From: Chryseobacterium kimseyorum
Lineage (GTDB): Bacteria > Bacteroidota > Bacteroidia > Flavobacteriales > Weeksellaceae
DNA length: 64,000 nt
Direction: 5' to 3'
Assembly (NCBI RefSeq): GCF_025971945.1
Contig: NZ_JAPDHW010000007.1
Span: forward strand, 62,001 to 126,000
Part shown: piece after piece, positions 48,713-57,808 of the stretch
Layout of the letters: every line of letters starts with the position of its first letter
How positions within the stretch are numbered: the first letter of the stretch is position 1
The notes under the pieces: generated by a model
Database searches by the model: none
Told to the model about the DNA's origin: nothing
Seen by the model: the letters and a program-made list of their open reading frames with translations, nothing else
Translations under genes and position numbers: made by a program

Positions 48713-50215
48713 ATGAGAGATAAGTTTTTATCCTGGGGACTGGCGTTGGTTATTGTGACATGGATTGTCGCACTTCTAATCAAGGCCCATTACTGGATTC
48801 CAATATTTTTAACGGCAGTTTATGCGCTGGGAATTTATAATACTTACCAAACGAAACATGCCATTCTCCGAAATTTTCCTGTTTTAGGATATTTCAGATA
48901 CTTTTTTGAAGATATCTCTCCAGAAATGCAACAGTATTTTATTGAAAGAGAAACTGACGGAAAACCTTTTCCTAGAAATCAGCGTTCAGCGGTGTACAGA
49001 CGCTCTAAAAATCTCAGCGATACAGTGCCTTTCGGAACTCAGCTGGAGGTCAACCACAGAAAATATGAAGGGATCAAACATTCTATATACGCTAAATCTC
49101 CAAAAGAAGAATTACCGAGAGTCTTAGTCGGCGGCGAACAATGTACCCAGCCCTATAATGCTTCTTTATTTAATATTTCAGCAATGAGTTTTGGGGCATT
49201 GAGCGACAGAGCACAGATTTCGTTAAACAGAGGTGCAAAAAAAGGAAATTTCTATCACAATACAGGTGAGGGAGGAATTTCTCCGCATCATTTGGAGGGT
49301 GGCGATTTATGCTGGCAGATAGGTACAGGATATTTCGGCTGCAGAGATGATGAAGGGAAATTTAATCCTGAATTATTTACCAAATATGCCACACTTCCGA
49401 ATGTGAAGATGGTTGAAATTAAATTGTCTCAGGGTGCTAAGCCTGGTCACGGCGGAGTTTTACCCGGTGTAAAAAACACCCCGGAGATTGCGAAAATCCG
49501 TCACGTACAACCAGGTTTGACGATTGTTTCGCCACCGTCGCATTCATCATTTTCTGATGCTGCAGGTTTATTAAAATTTGTGCAGCATTTAAGAGAATTA
49601 TCCGGTGGAAAACCGGTTGGTTTTAAGTTGTGTATTGGTGATACGAAAGAGTTTGAGGACATTTGTGTTCAAATGAACGTCTTGAAAATTTATCCTGATT
49701 TTATTACTGTCGATGGAGCAGAAGGAGGCACAGGTGCCGCACCACCTGAATTTTCTGATGGCGTGGGAATGCCGTTGGAGCCTGCGTTGATTTTTGTGAA
49801 TAAAACACTGAAGAATTATAACGTCAGAAATAAACTGCGAGTAATCGCCAGTGGAAAAGTACTGACGAGTTTAGATATTTTAAGAGCAGTTGCAATGGGA
49901 GCCGATATGTGTAATAATGCCAGAGGATTTATGTTTTCATTAGGCTGTATTCAGGCGTTGAGATGTAATAATAACAATTGCCCGACTGGGGTGGCGACTC
50001 AGGATAAAATGCTGATCAAAGGTCTTGATGTGACAGACAAAGCAGAGAGAGTATATCACTTCCATAAAAATACTTTGCATACCTGCAATGAATTGATCGC
50101 AGCTGCGGGTAGAAGTTCTTACGAAGAAGTGGATGCTTCAATGTTCATGAGAGGTGATGAGTTTGAGCATCTTTCAGATAAATATTTCCCGGATATCTTA
50201 GGGAACGTGAGATAA
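48713..50215 (+). CDS. Membrane-anchored FMN glutamate-synthase-like protein
   Basis: 500 residues. Two N-terminal membrane helices (about 5-45) precede the glutamate synthase central/FMN domain: SAMSFGALSDRAQISLNRGA, PGHGGVLPGVKNTPEIA, TVDGAEGGTGAAP, and C-x5-C-x4-C in CIQALRCNNNNCPTGVATQD for a 3Fe-4S cluster. The amidotransferase domain and ammonia channel of GltB are missing, as in the family of stand-alone GltS-like proteins. These enzymes may use other substrates; the reaction here is unknown. It has a strong terminator at 50237. Length and motifs are intact. Confidence 0.9.
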   Translation: MRDKFLSWGLALVIVTWIVALLIKAHYWIPIFLTAVYALGIYNTYQTKHAILRNFPVLGYFRYFFEDISPEMQQYFIERETDGKPFPRNQRSAVYRRSKNLSDTVPFGTQLEVNHRKYEGIKHSIYAKSPKEELPRVLVGGEQCTQPYNASLFNISAMSFGALSDRAQISLNRGAKKGNFYHNTGEGGISPHHLEGGDLCWQIGTGYFGCRDDEGKFNPELFTKYATLPNVKMVEIKLSQGAKPGHGGVLPGVKNTPEIAKIRHVQPGLTIVSPPSHSSFSDAAGLLKFVQHLRELSGGKPVGFKLCIGDTKEFEDICVQMNVLKIYPDFITVDGAEGGTGAAPPEFSDGVGMPLEPALIFVNKTLKNYNVRNKLRVIASGKVLTSLDILRAVAMGADMCNNARGFMFSLGCIQALRCNNNNCPTGVATQDKMLIKGLDVTDKAERVYHFHKNTLHTCNELIAAAGRSSYEEVDASMFMRGDEFEHLSDKYFPDILGNVR

Positions 50216-50236
50216 TTTAAATCTCACAGATAGCGA

Positions 50237-50273
50237 AAAAAAATCCGCTTCGTAAATAGAAGCGGATTTTTTT
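50237..50273. terminator. Bidirectional terminator after the FMN protein gene
   Basis: 15-bp stem (50237-50251 with 50259-50273) containing ATCCGCTTC/GAAGCGGAT, 7-nt loop, T-run; serves both convergent genes. Confidence 0.93.
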
Positions 50274-50277
50274 AATT

Positions 50278-51009
50278 TTATTGTTGGCTTACAGGTCTCA
50301 CCTCTGTGTGGTAGATCTGGAAGTTAAATACGATACATGCGTTTTGAAGATTATAGAAATTTGCATCTCTCGCAAAAGCAGCCTTTGAAGGGACGATAAT
50401 CACGCCTTGTAAATTAGGTAAAGTTTCATTGGGTAAGTTTTCGAAACCATTGAAATATTTTAAACCTTCCTGAAGACCTTCAATTTCATAGTAACTTCTA
50501 GGATATGTAGATGAAACAGATGCTTTTTTAGCATAATAGAAAGTTGGGTCAGTTTTAGGAGAAGCTTCAGCATCAATTGTATTAATAAGAGCTCCTGCAG
50601 AGGTAAGTGCTACATTACCGTCGATATCCGTTGCACGGTAGTAGGTTGCTCTCATCATTGTTTTAATAAGACTTGCAGATGATGATGTTGGATCTGTGTT
50701 GATGGTTTTCCCTGGATTAGGTTGTGCACCGTCTCTTTTAATATAAATAACACCGGAAGGAAGTTTTACAGGACTGAGTTCTGACAACTTCTTATAATTG
50801 TCGTCTGTAGCATCTGTACTGCTAAATGCTTTGATGTTTCCCTGTGTATCTAAGTAGTTATTATCCATAAATTTTTGGATAGCCTGCTCATCAAGAGTAT
50901 TTCTCACCTCTATGTTATCTGGCTCTACGAATGTTTCAACTTCATCATCTTTCTTACAAGCTGAAAAACACAAAGATCCAGCAAGGATATACAAAAATAT
51001 TTTTTTCAT
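50278..51009 (-). CDS. FKBP-like lipoprotein
   Basis: 243 residues. Lipobox SLCFSAC gives a lipidated Cys at about 18. After a charged linker, a degenerate FKBP-type fold covers about 60-235: the C-terminal pattern YYEIEGLQEGLKYFNG (FKBP F-x-x-G-x-x-EGL) and ADLIIVPS-like GVIIVPSKAAFARDAN...CIVFNFQIY correspond to the last strands, but pocket aromatics are poorly conserved. Isomerase activity is therefore uncertain; GldI is another FKBP lipoprotein of this phylum but differs in length and sequence. A minus-strand TACTTTTG box (plus 51047-51054) lies upstream. Envelope location predicted. Confidence 0.8.
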   Translation of the reverse strand: MKKIFLYILAGSLCFSACKKDDEVETFVEPDNIEVRNTLDEQAIQKFMDNNYLDTQGNIKAFSSTDATDDNYKKLSELSPVKLPSGVIYIKRDGAQPNPGKTINTDPTSSSASLIKTMMRATYYRATDIDGNVALTSAGALINTIDAEASPKTDPTFYYAKKASVSSTYPRSYYEIEGLQEGLKYFNGFENLPNETLPNLQGVIIVPSKAAFARDANFYNLQNACIVFNFQIYHTEVRPVSQQ

Positions 51010-51046
51010 TTCAAAAACTTTAATTACTTTACAAATAATATAACGG

Positions 51047-51054
51047 CAAAAGTA
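51047..51054 (-). promoter_or_regulatory. -7 box of the FKBP-like lipoprotein gene
   Basis: Minus-strand TACTTTTG, matching TAnnTTTG, 38 nt upstream of the ATG at 51009. Confidence 0.5.
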
Positions 51055-51063
51055 TAAAAAATT

Positions 51064-51507
51064 ATGAGAATAGATAAATTTTTATGGAGTATTCGTTTTT
51101 ACAAGACTAGAAGTATTGCTACGGATGAAATAAAAAAGAATAGAGTAGCAATAGGCGAGTCGGTTGTAAAGTCGTCGAAAGAGGTGAAAGAAGGAGATGT
51201 AATCAAGATCCGTAAAAATCAGATTGACTATAAAATAAAAGTCATACAAATCCCTAAAAGCAGAATTGGAGCAAAGTTGGTATCACTCCATATTAAAGAT
51301 GTCACAGATAAAGAACAGTATGAACTGCTTAAATTACGAAAAATGTCTCAGAGCTATTACCGAGACAGAGGCGAAGGAAGGCCAACCAAAAAAGACCGAA
51401 GAGAGATTGATGGCTACGTAGAAAATGATGTAGATTCAGATTTTACAGATTGGGACGATTTCTTTGGAGAAAGCAGTTCAGAAAAAGAAGAGGAAAAAGA
51501 ATCATAA
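51064..51507 (+). CDS. S4-domain RNA-binding protein (HslR-like)
   Basis: 147 residues. The N-terminal S4 domain (about 1-65: MRIDKFLWSIRFYKTRSIAT and VVKSSKEVKEGDVIKIRK) is of the Hsp15/HslR type, which binds the 50S subunit with stranded nascent chain in E. coli. The C-terminal part (about 95-147) is charged and rich in Asp/Glu, likely disordered. Probably involved in ribosome rescue or recycling. It is divergent from the FKBP-like gene and its 3' end overlaps the convergent aroK by 6 nt. Confidence 0.9.
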   Translation: MRIDKFLWSIRFYKTRSIATDEIKKNRVAIGESVVKSSKEVKEGDVIKIRKNQIDYKIKVIQIPKSRIGAKLVSLHIKDVTDKEQYELLKLRKMSQSYYRDRGEGRPTKKDRREIDGYVENDVDSDFTDWDDFFGESSSEKEEEKES

Positions 51508-52017
51508 ATACAGTTTCTCAATAATCTCGTTCATAATTTCTTCCGGTTCTTTAGAATCGGTACCGATGATGAACTGGGCTTTACTGTAAAATTCATTTCT
51601 TTCAAATAAATGTTTGGCAATGAACTCGGGGAGGTTTTCGTCTGAAATATTAGCTATCAAAGGCCGTTTTTCTTTTTGCTTTGAAATTCTTTCTATTAAA
51701 GTATTGATAGATGTTCTTAGAAATACGCTTTTAGAATTATGGTTGATGATTTCCATATTATTGTAATATACCGGCGTGCCTCCTCCAAGGCTCAAAACAA
51801 TATTTTCTTCCGTAGCCAGAAGTTCTTCCAAAATTTCTCTTTCCTGCTTACGAAAGTAGATTTCTCCCTTTTTTTCGAAGATTTCAGGGATGGTTAATTT
51901 ATTTCGTCTAGAAATTTCTCTGTCGAGGTCAATTAATTTAAAATCTATTTTGTCGCTTAAAATTTTGGAAATGTGAGATTTGCCACTTCCCATGTATCCG
52001 ACTAGTGAAATTATCAT
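51502..52017 (-). CDS. aroK: Shikimate kinase
   Basis: 171 residues, typical AroK. Walker A is GYMGSGKS (about 7-14), the shikimate-binding DREISRR (about 32-38), FRKQEREIL and GGGTPVYY (about 78-85) are in place, and LID-type KEKRPLI (about 116-122) is present. It phosphorylates shikimate with ATP in aromatic amino acid synthesis, cytosolic. Convergent 6-nt overlap with the S4 gene at its 3' end. The start lies about 50 bp from the tRNA promoter, which points the other way. Confidence 0.95.
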   Translation of the reverse strand: MIISLVGYMGSGKSHISKILSDKIDFKLIDLDREISRRNKLTIPEIFEKKGEIYFRKQEREILEELLATEENIVLSLGGGTPVYYNNMEIINHNSKSVFLRTSINTLIERISKQKEKRPLIANISDENLPEFIAKHLFERNEFYSKAQFIIGTDSKEPEEIMNEIIEKLYL

Positions 52018-52048
52018 GAATTTATTTTAAACAAATTTGCGAAAAAGT

Positions 52049-52078
52049 TTTGAGATAATGAAAAAAGTCCTATCTTTG
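52049..52078 (+). promoter_or_regulatory. Promoter of the tRNA cluster
   Basis: TTTG (52049-52052), 18 bp, TATCTTTG (52071-52078): full consensus match, about 55 nt before the first tRNA. Confidence 0.78.
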
Positions 52079-52133
52079 CACCACTAAAAACAAGGGACAT
52101 TACTTAACACTGAAACTTGATAATAAAGTGACC

Positions 52134-52206
52134 GACTCGGTAGCTCAGCTGGTAGAGCAATACACTTTTAATGTATGGGTCCTGGGTTCGAATCCCAGCC
52201 GGGTCA
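52134..52206 (+). tRNA. tRNA-Lys (anticodon TTT)
   Basis: Cloverleaf complete: acceptor GACTCGG with CCGGGTC (one G:T pair), D-arm AGCTCAGCTGGTAGAGCA, anticodon loop CTTTTAA with TTT, T-arm CTGGG/CCCAG around TTCGAAT, discriminator A. CCA is not encoded. Identical copy at 52390. Confidence 0.97.
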
Positions 52207-52241
52207 CTAGCAAAAATGTTATATTTTTTTATAATTTTTTT

Positions 52242-52324
52242 GCCTGCGTGGTGAAATTGGTAGACACGCCATCTTGAGGGGGTGGTTTCCTAAGGATGTG
52301 CTGGTTCGAGTCCAGTCGCAGGCA
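52242..52324 (+). tRNA. tRNA-Leu (anticodon GAG)
   Basis: 83-nt class II tRNA: acceptor GCCTGCG with CGCAGGC, anticodon loop CTTGAGG with GAG, a long variable arm (GGTGGTTTCCTAAGGATGTG region), T-arm with GGTTCGAGTCC, discriminator A. CCA not encoded. Confidence 0.97.
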
Positions 52325-52389
52325 CTGCAAAAAATAGTTTGGTAATTCTAAAATTTATTTTAAATTTATCAAATCTAAAAAACAAGACC

Positions 52390-52462
52390 GACTCGGTAGC
52401 TCAGCTGGTAGAGCAATACACTTTTAATGTATGGGTCCTGGGTTCGAATCCCAGCCGGGTCA
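52390..52462 (+). tRNA. tRNA-Lys (anticodon TTT), second copy
   Basis: Identical over the full 73 nt to the copy at 52134, and the identity extends a few bases into both flanks (GACC before, C after), so it is a recent duplication around tRNA-Leu. Confidence 0.97.
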
Positions 52463-52515
52463 CAAGTTTACTGAAAAGTAAATTTTTTTCATATTAATAT
52501 TTTGTGATTTGGTGT

Positions 52516-52543
52516 TCAAAGGCTTCCTTCCGGAAGCCTTTGA
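52516..52543. terminator. Terminator between the tRNA cluster and panC
   Basis: 12-bp stem TCAAAGGCTTCC (52516-52527) with GGAAGCCTTTGA (52532-52543), followed by TTTTTT. It closes the tRNA transcript and may also end panC. Confidence 0.88.
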
Positions 52544-52559
52544 TTTTTTATGTGTGTAA

Positions 52560-53408
52560 TTAATCTAAATGCATGTTATCAATCAGTCGCACTCCATCTA
52601 CCATCACTACAATAAATGCTCTGTAAGATTTATCTTTATAAAAGAAGTCCGTTTCTTTCAATGTTTTTTCATCAGCAATCATAAAGTATTCCATCTGCAT
52701 TCCAGCCTGGTCGTCAAAAATATCTTGTACCCTTTCTTTAATTTCAGGAATTGACACTGTTCTGAACCAATCATTCACTTTAACAAGCGTTTCATAAATC
52801 ACTTTAGAATCTTCTCTTCTGTTTTCAGAGAGTCTTTGATTTCTTGAGCTTAAAGCCAATCCGTTTTCAGCTCTGTAAATATCAACACCATGTATATTGA
52901 TGTGAAGATGTTTCTTTTCGGTCATCTTTTTAATAATTGCCAGTTGCTGAAAATCTTTTTCACCAAAATAAGCATTGTCGGGTTTTACCTGTCTGAATAG
53001 TTCTTCAACTACAGTTCCCACACCATCGAAATGTCCTGGACGCGATTTTCCTTCCATTTCATTTTCAAGACCGTCAAAATCATAAGGCTGGCTTTCTGCT
53101 TTTTCAGGATAGATATCCTGTACTTCCGGGATGTAAACGGCATCTACCAAGCCAGATGTTTCGAGTATTTTGATATCTCTGTTTGTATCTCGTGGATACT
53201 TTTTCAAATCTTCAGCATTATTGAACTGTGTTGGATTTACAAATATTGACGAAATTACAAGATCGTTTTCTGCTCTCGCAGCTTCATATAGGGATAAGTG
53301 GCCATTATGCAATGCTCCCATCGTGGGTGCAAAACCAATTTTCTTTCCCATTTCTCTTTGTCTTTCAATAAAGTCTTGAAGCGTTTTTTTGTTTCTTAGT
53401 ACTTCCAT
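52560..53408 (-). CDS. panC: Pantothenate synthetase
   Basis: 282 residues, full length. FAPTMGALHNGHLSL (about 27-41) contains the HIGH-like ATP-binding motif (HNGH), SIFVNPTQFN (about 54-63) binds pantoate, and YFGEKDFQQLAIIKKM and ALSSRNQRLS follow as in other PanC enzymes (KMSKS-like SSRN). It ligates pantoate and beta-alanine to make pantothenate for coenzyme A. A minus-strand TATTTTTG -7 box (plus 53429-53436) is 20 nt upstream. It is divergent from the half-GT5 gene. Confidence 0.96.
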   Translation of the reverse strand: MEVLRNKKTLQDFIERQREMGKKIGFAPTMGALHNGHLSLYEAARAENDLVISSIFVNPTQFNNAEDLKKYPRDTNRDIKILETSGLVDAVYIPEVQDIYPEKAESQPYDFDGLENEMEGKSRPGHFDGVGTVVEELFRQVKPDNAYFGEKDFQQLAIIKKMTEKKHLHINIHGVDIYRAENGLALSSRNQRLSENRREDSKVIYETLVKVNDWFRTVSIPEIKERVQDIFDDQAGMQMEYFMIADEKTLKETDFFYKDKSYRAFIVVMVDGVRLIDNMHLD

Positions 53409-53511
53409 AATTTATTTTAATAGCAATTCAAAAATACTAAAATATCTTGTATAAATTTTTAAGATTTAGCAGTTTGATTGTGATGATTATCGTAAAAAAA
53501 TGTTAATTAGA

Positions 53512-53540
53512 TTGATGTTGGATGTTTTTTTGTAATTTTG
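53512..53540 (+). promoter_or_regulatory. Promoter of the half-GT5 gene (and probably DUF4270)
   Basis: TTG (53512-53514), 18 bp, TAATTTTG (53533-53540). It excludes a TTG start at 53538, which would lie inside the -7 box, and supports ATG 53577. Confidence 0.72.
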
Positions 53541-53576
53541 CAACTTATAGCATTATTTAAATTATATAAAAATTAT

Positions 53577-54347
53577 ATGCCCAATCAGAAAATACTGTAC
53601 ATTACCACAGAGATGTACCCTTATCAGGAAGACACCAATTTAGGAACCGTGGTAAACAAAATGGCACTTAAAATGCACCAAGAAGGCAATGATGTAAGAG
53701 TTTTTATGCCACGATTTGGACAGATAAGTGAAAGGAAATTCCAGCTTCACGAGGTAATCCGCCTTTCTGGGATGAATATTATCATCAACGATTTAGATCA
53801 ACCCCTTATTATTAAAGTAGCATCCCTTCCGGGAGAAAGACTTCAGGTTTATTTTATTGATAACGAAGAATATTTCAAAAGAAAACAATATTATTTTGAT
53901 GACGAAGGCGTAGCTTTCCCTGATAATGATGAACGTGCGATTTTCTTTGCAAGAGGAGTAATCGAAACGATTAAAAAATTAAACTGGGTACCTGATGTTA
54001 TTCACCTTAATGGCTGGATGGCTTCATTTATTCCTGTTTATCTAAAAACATTCTATCAGTCTGATACTTATTTCAAAGACGCAAAAATTGTTCTGTCACT
54101 GTATAATGAGAAAGATGCTCCTTTAGATAAAGGTATTGCAGAAAAATTACAGTTTGATAATATTTCAGGTTTAGATGCGTTGAATAATCCAAGCTTTCAA
54201 AGTTTTGTGATTGAAAGTATGAAGTACGTAGATGAAGTTGTAAAAGGTGACGAATTTTTGGATGGAGATTTAGATGTTGCTTTCAATGAAACGACAACTT
54301 CAAAATCTGAATATCTAGACGTAGATTCTATCAATAAACTATATTAA
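53577..54347 (+). CDS. Half-length glycogen/starch synthase-like protein (GT5 N-terminal domain only)
   Basis: 256 residues from ATG 53577. ILYITTEMYPY aligns with the first strand of GlgA, and HLNGWMASFIPVYLK (about 147-161) with the conserved H-x-x-W...P-x-YLK segment. The KTGGL ADP-glucose motif is replaced by QEDTNLG, and the whole C-terminal Rossmann domain with its nucleotide-binding site is absent. It is therefore unlikely to synthesise glycogen; it may bind carbohydrate or act in regulation. The C-terminus is acidic. Starts 9 bp before the DUF4270 gene region and follows panC divergently, a conserved flavobacterial arrangement. Confidence 0.83.
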   Translation: MPNQKILYITTEMYPYQEDTNLGTVVNKMALKMHQEGNDVRVFMPRFGQISERKFQLHEVIRLSGMNIIINDLDQPLIIKVASLPGERLQVYFIDNEEYFKRKQYYFDDEGVAFPDNDERAIFFARGVIETIKKLNWVPDVIHLNGWMASFIPVYLKTFYQSDTYFKDAKIVLSLYNEKDAPLDKGIAEKLQFDNISGLDALNNPSFQSFVIESMKYVDEVVKGDEFLDGDLDVAFNETTTSKSEYLDVDSINKLY

Positions 54348-54370
54348 AAGAAATTTTGATGATTTATAAT

Positions 54371-55927
54371 ATGAAAAAAGCCTTCACTATACTATCGATG
54401 GTGATTTTTGGCGGAATGCTGGTATACAATTGTGAACCAGATCCGGATTCTCTTGGCGAACAATTATTTTTGGACGGAGCAGCAAATGGTAATGAAGTTG
54501 CTTATGATGTCATTGCATATAATATTGATAATAAAGATAGTATACAGAGTGATGCTTCAAAAATTTTAAGTTCAGCAACCTTAGGTGCTTTTTCTACAAG
54601 CCAGTTTGGAATGCAGAAAGCGGCATATTACACACAATTGAGACTGCCGGCGTATGACCCTGATTTTGGGGCAAGTGCACAGGTAGATTCTGTGGTACTC
54701 GTTATTAAACCACAATATGCTTCAGATTCTATCACAACAACTACTGATGAAAATTATGTCTATCCAGATGGATCAGTAGCCGCAAAAAAAGTGGTAAATA
54801 CATATCCTGCAACCAAATATGGTAAAACGAAGGCGAATGGAGGAAATTTAACTGTTAAGGTACATGAAGTTACTGAATTTTTAAATGGTTATAATGATAT
54901 AGCTTATTCAAATACAGTTTATCAGACTGGACAAGAATTAGGTTCTAAAACTTTTAATGGTTCTGTAAATTCTATCGTTATAACGAAGGATTCTGATGCT
55001 AGTTCACTATTCACTTCAGAAGTTGGATTTAGGATACCATTGTCAGCATCTTTCTTTAAAACTAAAATTATCGATAAAAAAGGTCAGCCTGAATTAAAAG
55101 ATGTTTCAGCTTTTATTAGATATTTCCGAGGTTTGAAAATATCTGTAACTGAATCTGATGGATATTTAGTGCAGTTTTCACCATCAACTGCTGAGTTAGT
55201 GATGTACTACAAATCTATTGATACAGGCGCTACTGCAAGTACTCAGAAGAAATATGCATTCTCGATAGGAACTGGAAATGTTCATATCGGAAATTATAAT
55301 TATGAACGAAAGGACTCTGCGGTAGGAGCTGCGAATTTAGCCAGTAATACAGCAACTGGTGATGGTACTCTTTTCGCTCAAGGAATGGGAGGTAATTCGA
55401 TTGGGGTTAAATTTCCTGAGGCTACAATTAATACCTTAAAAAATTTATATCAAAACAATAAAGCAGCAATTATTAGTGCAAAAATCAGAATTTTTACAGA
55501 TAAGGTTGAATCAGCTAAATTCCCTAAGCCGTCTTTGATGACTATAGTGCAGAGAGATTTAGACGTGACAGATCTTGCTAACCCCAAAGTGACTACAGCT
55601 TTCACAAGTGATCTTCTGCTGTTATCAGGTACACCTAATTTTGCTTACCTTAAAGCTTATGATTTAGATAAAAATCCTGCATACTACGATTTTACAGTTA
55701 CTCAATCGTTAAAAGATATAGTGGAATCTACAAAAGGATATGAATATTACAAAAATAGATACTTTAAGATAGACATTGGTAGTTTTTTACCTTCTTCTAC
55801 AACAGGTGCTTTGGCGGGATATCAATATACTACGAGACCTTTTTCTTTAGATAGAGCTGTATTCAAAGGAACTGTGCCTAATGATCCTTATGAAATTAAA
55901 TTAAGAGTTACTTACGGTACAAAATAA
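54371..55927 (+). CDS. DUF4270 lipoprotein
   Basis: 518 residues from ATG 54371; upstream TTG/ATG codons at 54356-54361 do not add a better signal. The lipobox is LVYNC, giving a lipidated Cys. The mature protein is a beta-rich DUF4270 domain (about 30-515: AFSTSQFGMQKAAYYTQLRLP, QVDSVVLVIKPQY, DSLGEQLFLD and the terminal YEIKLRVTYG). DUF4270 proteins are widespread surface lipoproteins of Bacteroidota of unknown function, often next to glmS. Spacing of 23 bp from the half-GT5 gene suggests a shared transcript. Confidence 0.88.
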   Translation: MKKAFTILSMVIFGGMLVYNCEPDPDSLGEQLFLDGAANGNEVAYDVIAYNIDNKDSIQSDASKILSSATLGAFSTSQFGMQKAAYYTQLRLPAYDPDFGASAQVDSVVLVIKPQYASDSITTTTDENYVYPDGSVAAKKVVNTYPATKYGKTKANGGNLTVKVHEVTEFLNGYNDIAYSNTVYQTGQELGSKTFNGSVNSIVITKDSDASSLFTSEVGFRIPLSASFFKTKIIDKKGQPELKDVSAFIRYFRGLKISVTESDGYLVQFSPSTAELVMYYKSIDTGATASTQKKYAFSIGTGNVHIGNYNYERKDSAVGAANLASNTATGDGTLFAQGMGGNSIGVKFPEATINTLKNLYQNNKAAIISAKIRIFTDKVESAKFPKPSLMTIVQRDLDVTDLANPKVTTAFTSDLLLLSGTPNFAYLKAYDLDKNPAYYDFTVTQSLKDIVESTKGYEYYKNRYFKIDIGSFLPSSTTGALAGYQYTTRPFSLDRAVFKGTVPNDPYEIKLRVTYGTK

Positions 55928-55954
55928 AAAAAATAAAAAACACTCAAATAAGTT

Positions 55955-57808
55955 ATGTGCGGAATAGTAGGTTATACAGGTTTTCAAGATGCTTACGATA
56001 TAGTTATTAATGGTCTTAGAAGATTAGAGTATAGAGGTTATGACAGTGCCGGAATTGTTTTGGAAGGTGAGAATAGTGCATTCGAAGTTGAAAAAACAAA
56101 AGGTAAGGTTGATGATCTTGTAAATATCTCAAGTAAGCTAAAAGGATATGCAAAAGTAGGAATGGGACATACCCGTTGGGCTACACATGGTGTACCAAGT
56201 GATAGAAACTCTCACCCTCATGTGTCAAACAATGGAAAAATTGCTATAGTTCATAATGGAATTATAGAAAATTACGATACAATAAAAATAATGCTTACGG
56301 ATAAAGGCTTCACTTTCAAGTCAGAAACTGATACCGAAGTTTTAGTGAATCTCATCCAGTATTTTATGAATGTGAACGCTGAAACAGATTTTCCTACAGC
56401 AGTAAGATATGCTCTAAATGAAGTGTATGGTGCTTATGCAATTACCGTAATGCACGAAGATTATCCCGGGGTTTTGATTGTTGGAAGACTTGGTTCTCCA
56501 TTGGCAATTGGAATTGGTGATAAAGAGTATTTTATTGCTTCTGATGCATCTCCCTTTGTTGAATTTACAAAAGAAGCTATATATTTAGAGGAAGGTCACA
56601 TGGCCATTCTTTCTTTAGAAAATGGCGTAGATATCAGAACTATAAATGATAACTCTAAAATTGTTCCTGAAATTCAGGAACTTAAATTAAATTTAGAGCA
56701 AATCGAAAAAGGCGGATACGAGCATTTTATGCTTAAAGAAATCTTTGAACAGCCGAAATCTATTCATGATACCATGAGAGGTAGACTTCTCGTTGAAGAA
56801 GGAATTATCAAAATGGCTGGAATTTGGGATCATCTTGAGAGATTCAAAAATGCTAACAGAATCATCATTATTGCTTGCGGAACTTCATGGCACGCAGGTC
56901 TTATCGGTGAATATTTGATTGAAGAATTTGCAAGAATTCCTGTAGAAGTTGAATATGCTTCAGAATTCAGGTATAGAAATCCGATTATTACAGATAAAGA
57001 TGTGGTGATCGCAATCTCACAGTCAGGTGAAACTGCAGATACAATGGCAGCTTTAAAACTTGCAAAAGAGAGAGGTGCATTTATTTATGGTATCTGTAAC
57101 GTAGTTGATTCATCCATTGCAAGAATTACAGATGCGGGTTCATATACACATGCTGGTCCTGAGATCGGTGTGGCTTCTACAAAAGCGTTTACTGCTCAAC
57201 TCACGATTCTGTCGCTTATCGCATTAAAATTAGGTAAGCACAATGGAAATTTAGGAAATGCAGAATTTATGAGCTTGGCAGCTGAATTAAGTGCTATTCC
57301 TAAAAAGATTGAAGAAGTTTTAGAAGCTACCCATGAGCTAACTCAGGAAATTGCAAAAGATTTTATCAGTGCAACGAATTTCCTTTACCTGGGAAGAGGT
57401 TACAATTACCCTGCAGCTTTGGAAGGAGCGTTAAAACTGAAAGAAATTTCTTACATCCATGCAGAAGGGTATCCTGCAGCAGAAATGAAGCACGGCCCCA
57501 TTGCATTAATTGATGAGAATATGCCAATTGTTATTATTGCACCTAAAAAAGGTCATTATGATAAGATTGTGAGTAACGTACAGGAAATTAAAGCAAGAAA
57601 GGGGAAAGTTATCGCTGTTGTTAATAAGGGAGATACTCAGGTAAAAGCTATGGCAGATTACGTTATTGAGATTCCTGAGACTTCAGAGTGTTTTTCACCT
57701 ATCGTTGCGTCGGTTCCTTTGCAGCTACTGGCTTACTACATAGCAGTTTATAGAGGTGCGAACGTTGACCAGCCAAGAAACCTTGCTAAATCTGTAACTG
57801 TAGAGTAA
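55955..57808 (+). CDS. glmS: Glutamine-fructose-6-phosphate aminotransferase (isomerizing)
   Basis: 617 residues. Met is followed by the catalytic Cys2 (MCGIVGY), then the glutaminase domain (GHTRWATHG, SETDTEVLVNLI) and two SIS domains (about 290-430 and 460-600: IIACGTSWHAG, GPEIGVASTKAFTAQL, LYLGRGYNYPAALEGALKLKE). It makes glucosamine-6-phosphate for peptidoglycan and LPS. The neighbours here, DUF4270 and gldKLMN, are conserved around glmS in this group. It is cytosolic. An AT-rich weak hairpin at about 57834-57863 separates it from gldK. Confidence 0.97.
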   Translation: MCGIVGYTGFQDAYDIVINGLRRLEYRGYDSAGIVLEGENSAFEVEKTKGKVDDLVNISSKLKGYAKVGMGHTRWATHGVPSDRNSHPHVSNNGKIAIVHNGIIENYDTIKIMLTDKGFTFKSETDTEVLVNLIQYFMNVNAETDFPTAVRYALNEVYGAYAITVMHEDYPGVLIVGRLGSPLAIGIGDKEYFIASDASPFVEFTKEAIYLEEGHMAILSLENGVDIRTINDNSKIVPEIQELKLNLEQIEKGGYEHFMLKEIFEQPKSIHDTMRGRLLVEEGIIKMAGIWDHLERFKNANRIIIIACGTSWHAGLIGEYLIEEFARIPVEVEYASEFRYRNPIITDKDVVIAISQSGETADTMAALKLAKERGAFIYGICNVVDSSIARITDAGSYTHAGPEIGVASTKAFTAQLTILSLIALKLGKHNGNLGNAEFMSLAAELSAIPKKIEEVLEATHELTQEIAKDFISATNFLYLGRGYNYPAALEGALKLKEISYIHAEGYPAAEMKHGPIALIDENMPIVIIAPKKGHYDKIVSNVQEIKARKGKVIAVVNKGDTQVKAMADYVIEIPETSECFSPIVASVPLQLLAYYIAVYRGANVDQPRNLAKSVTVE

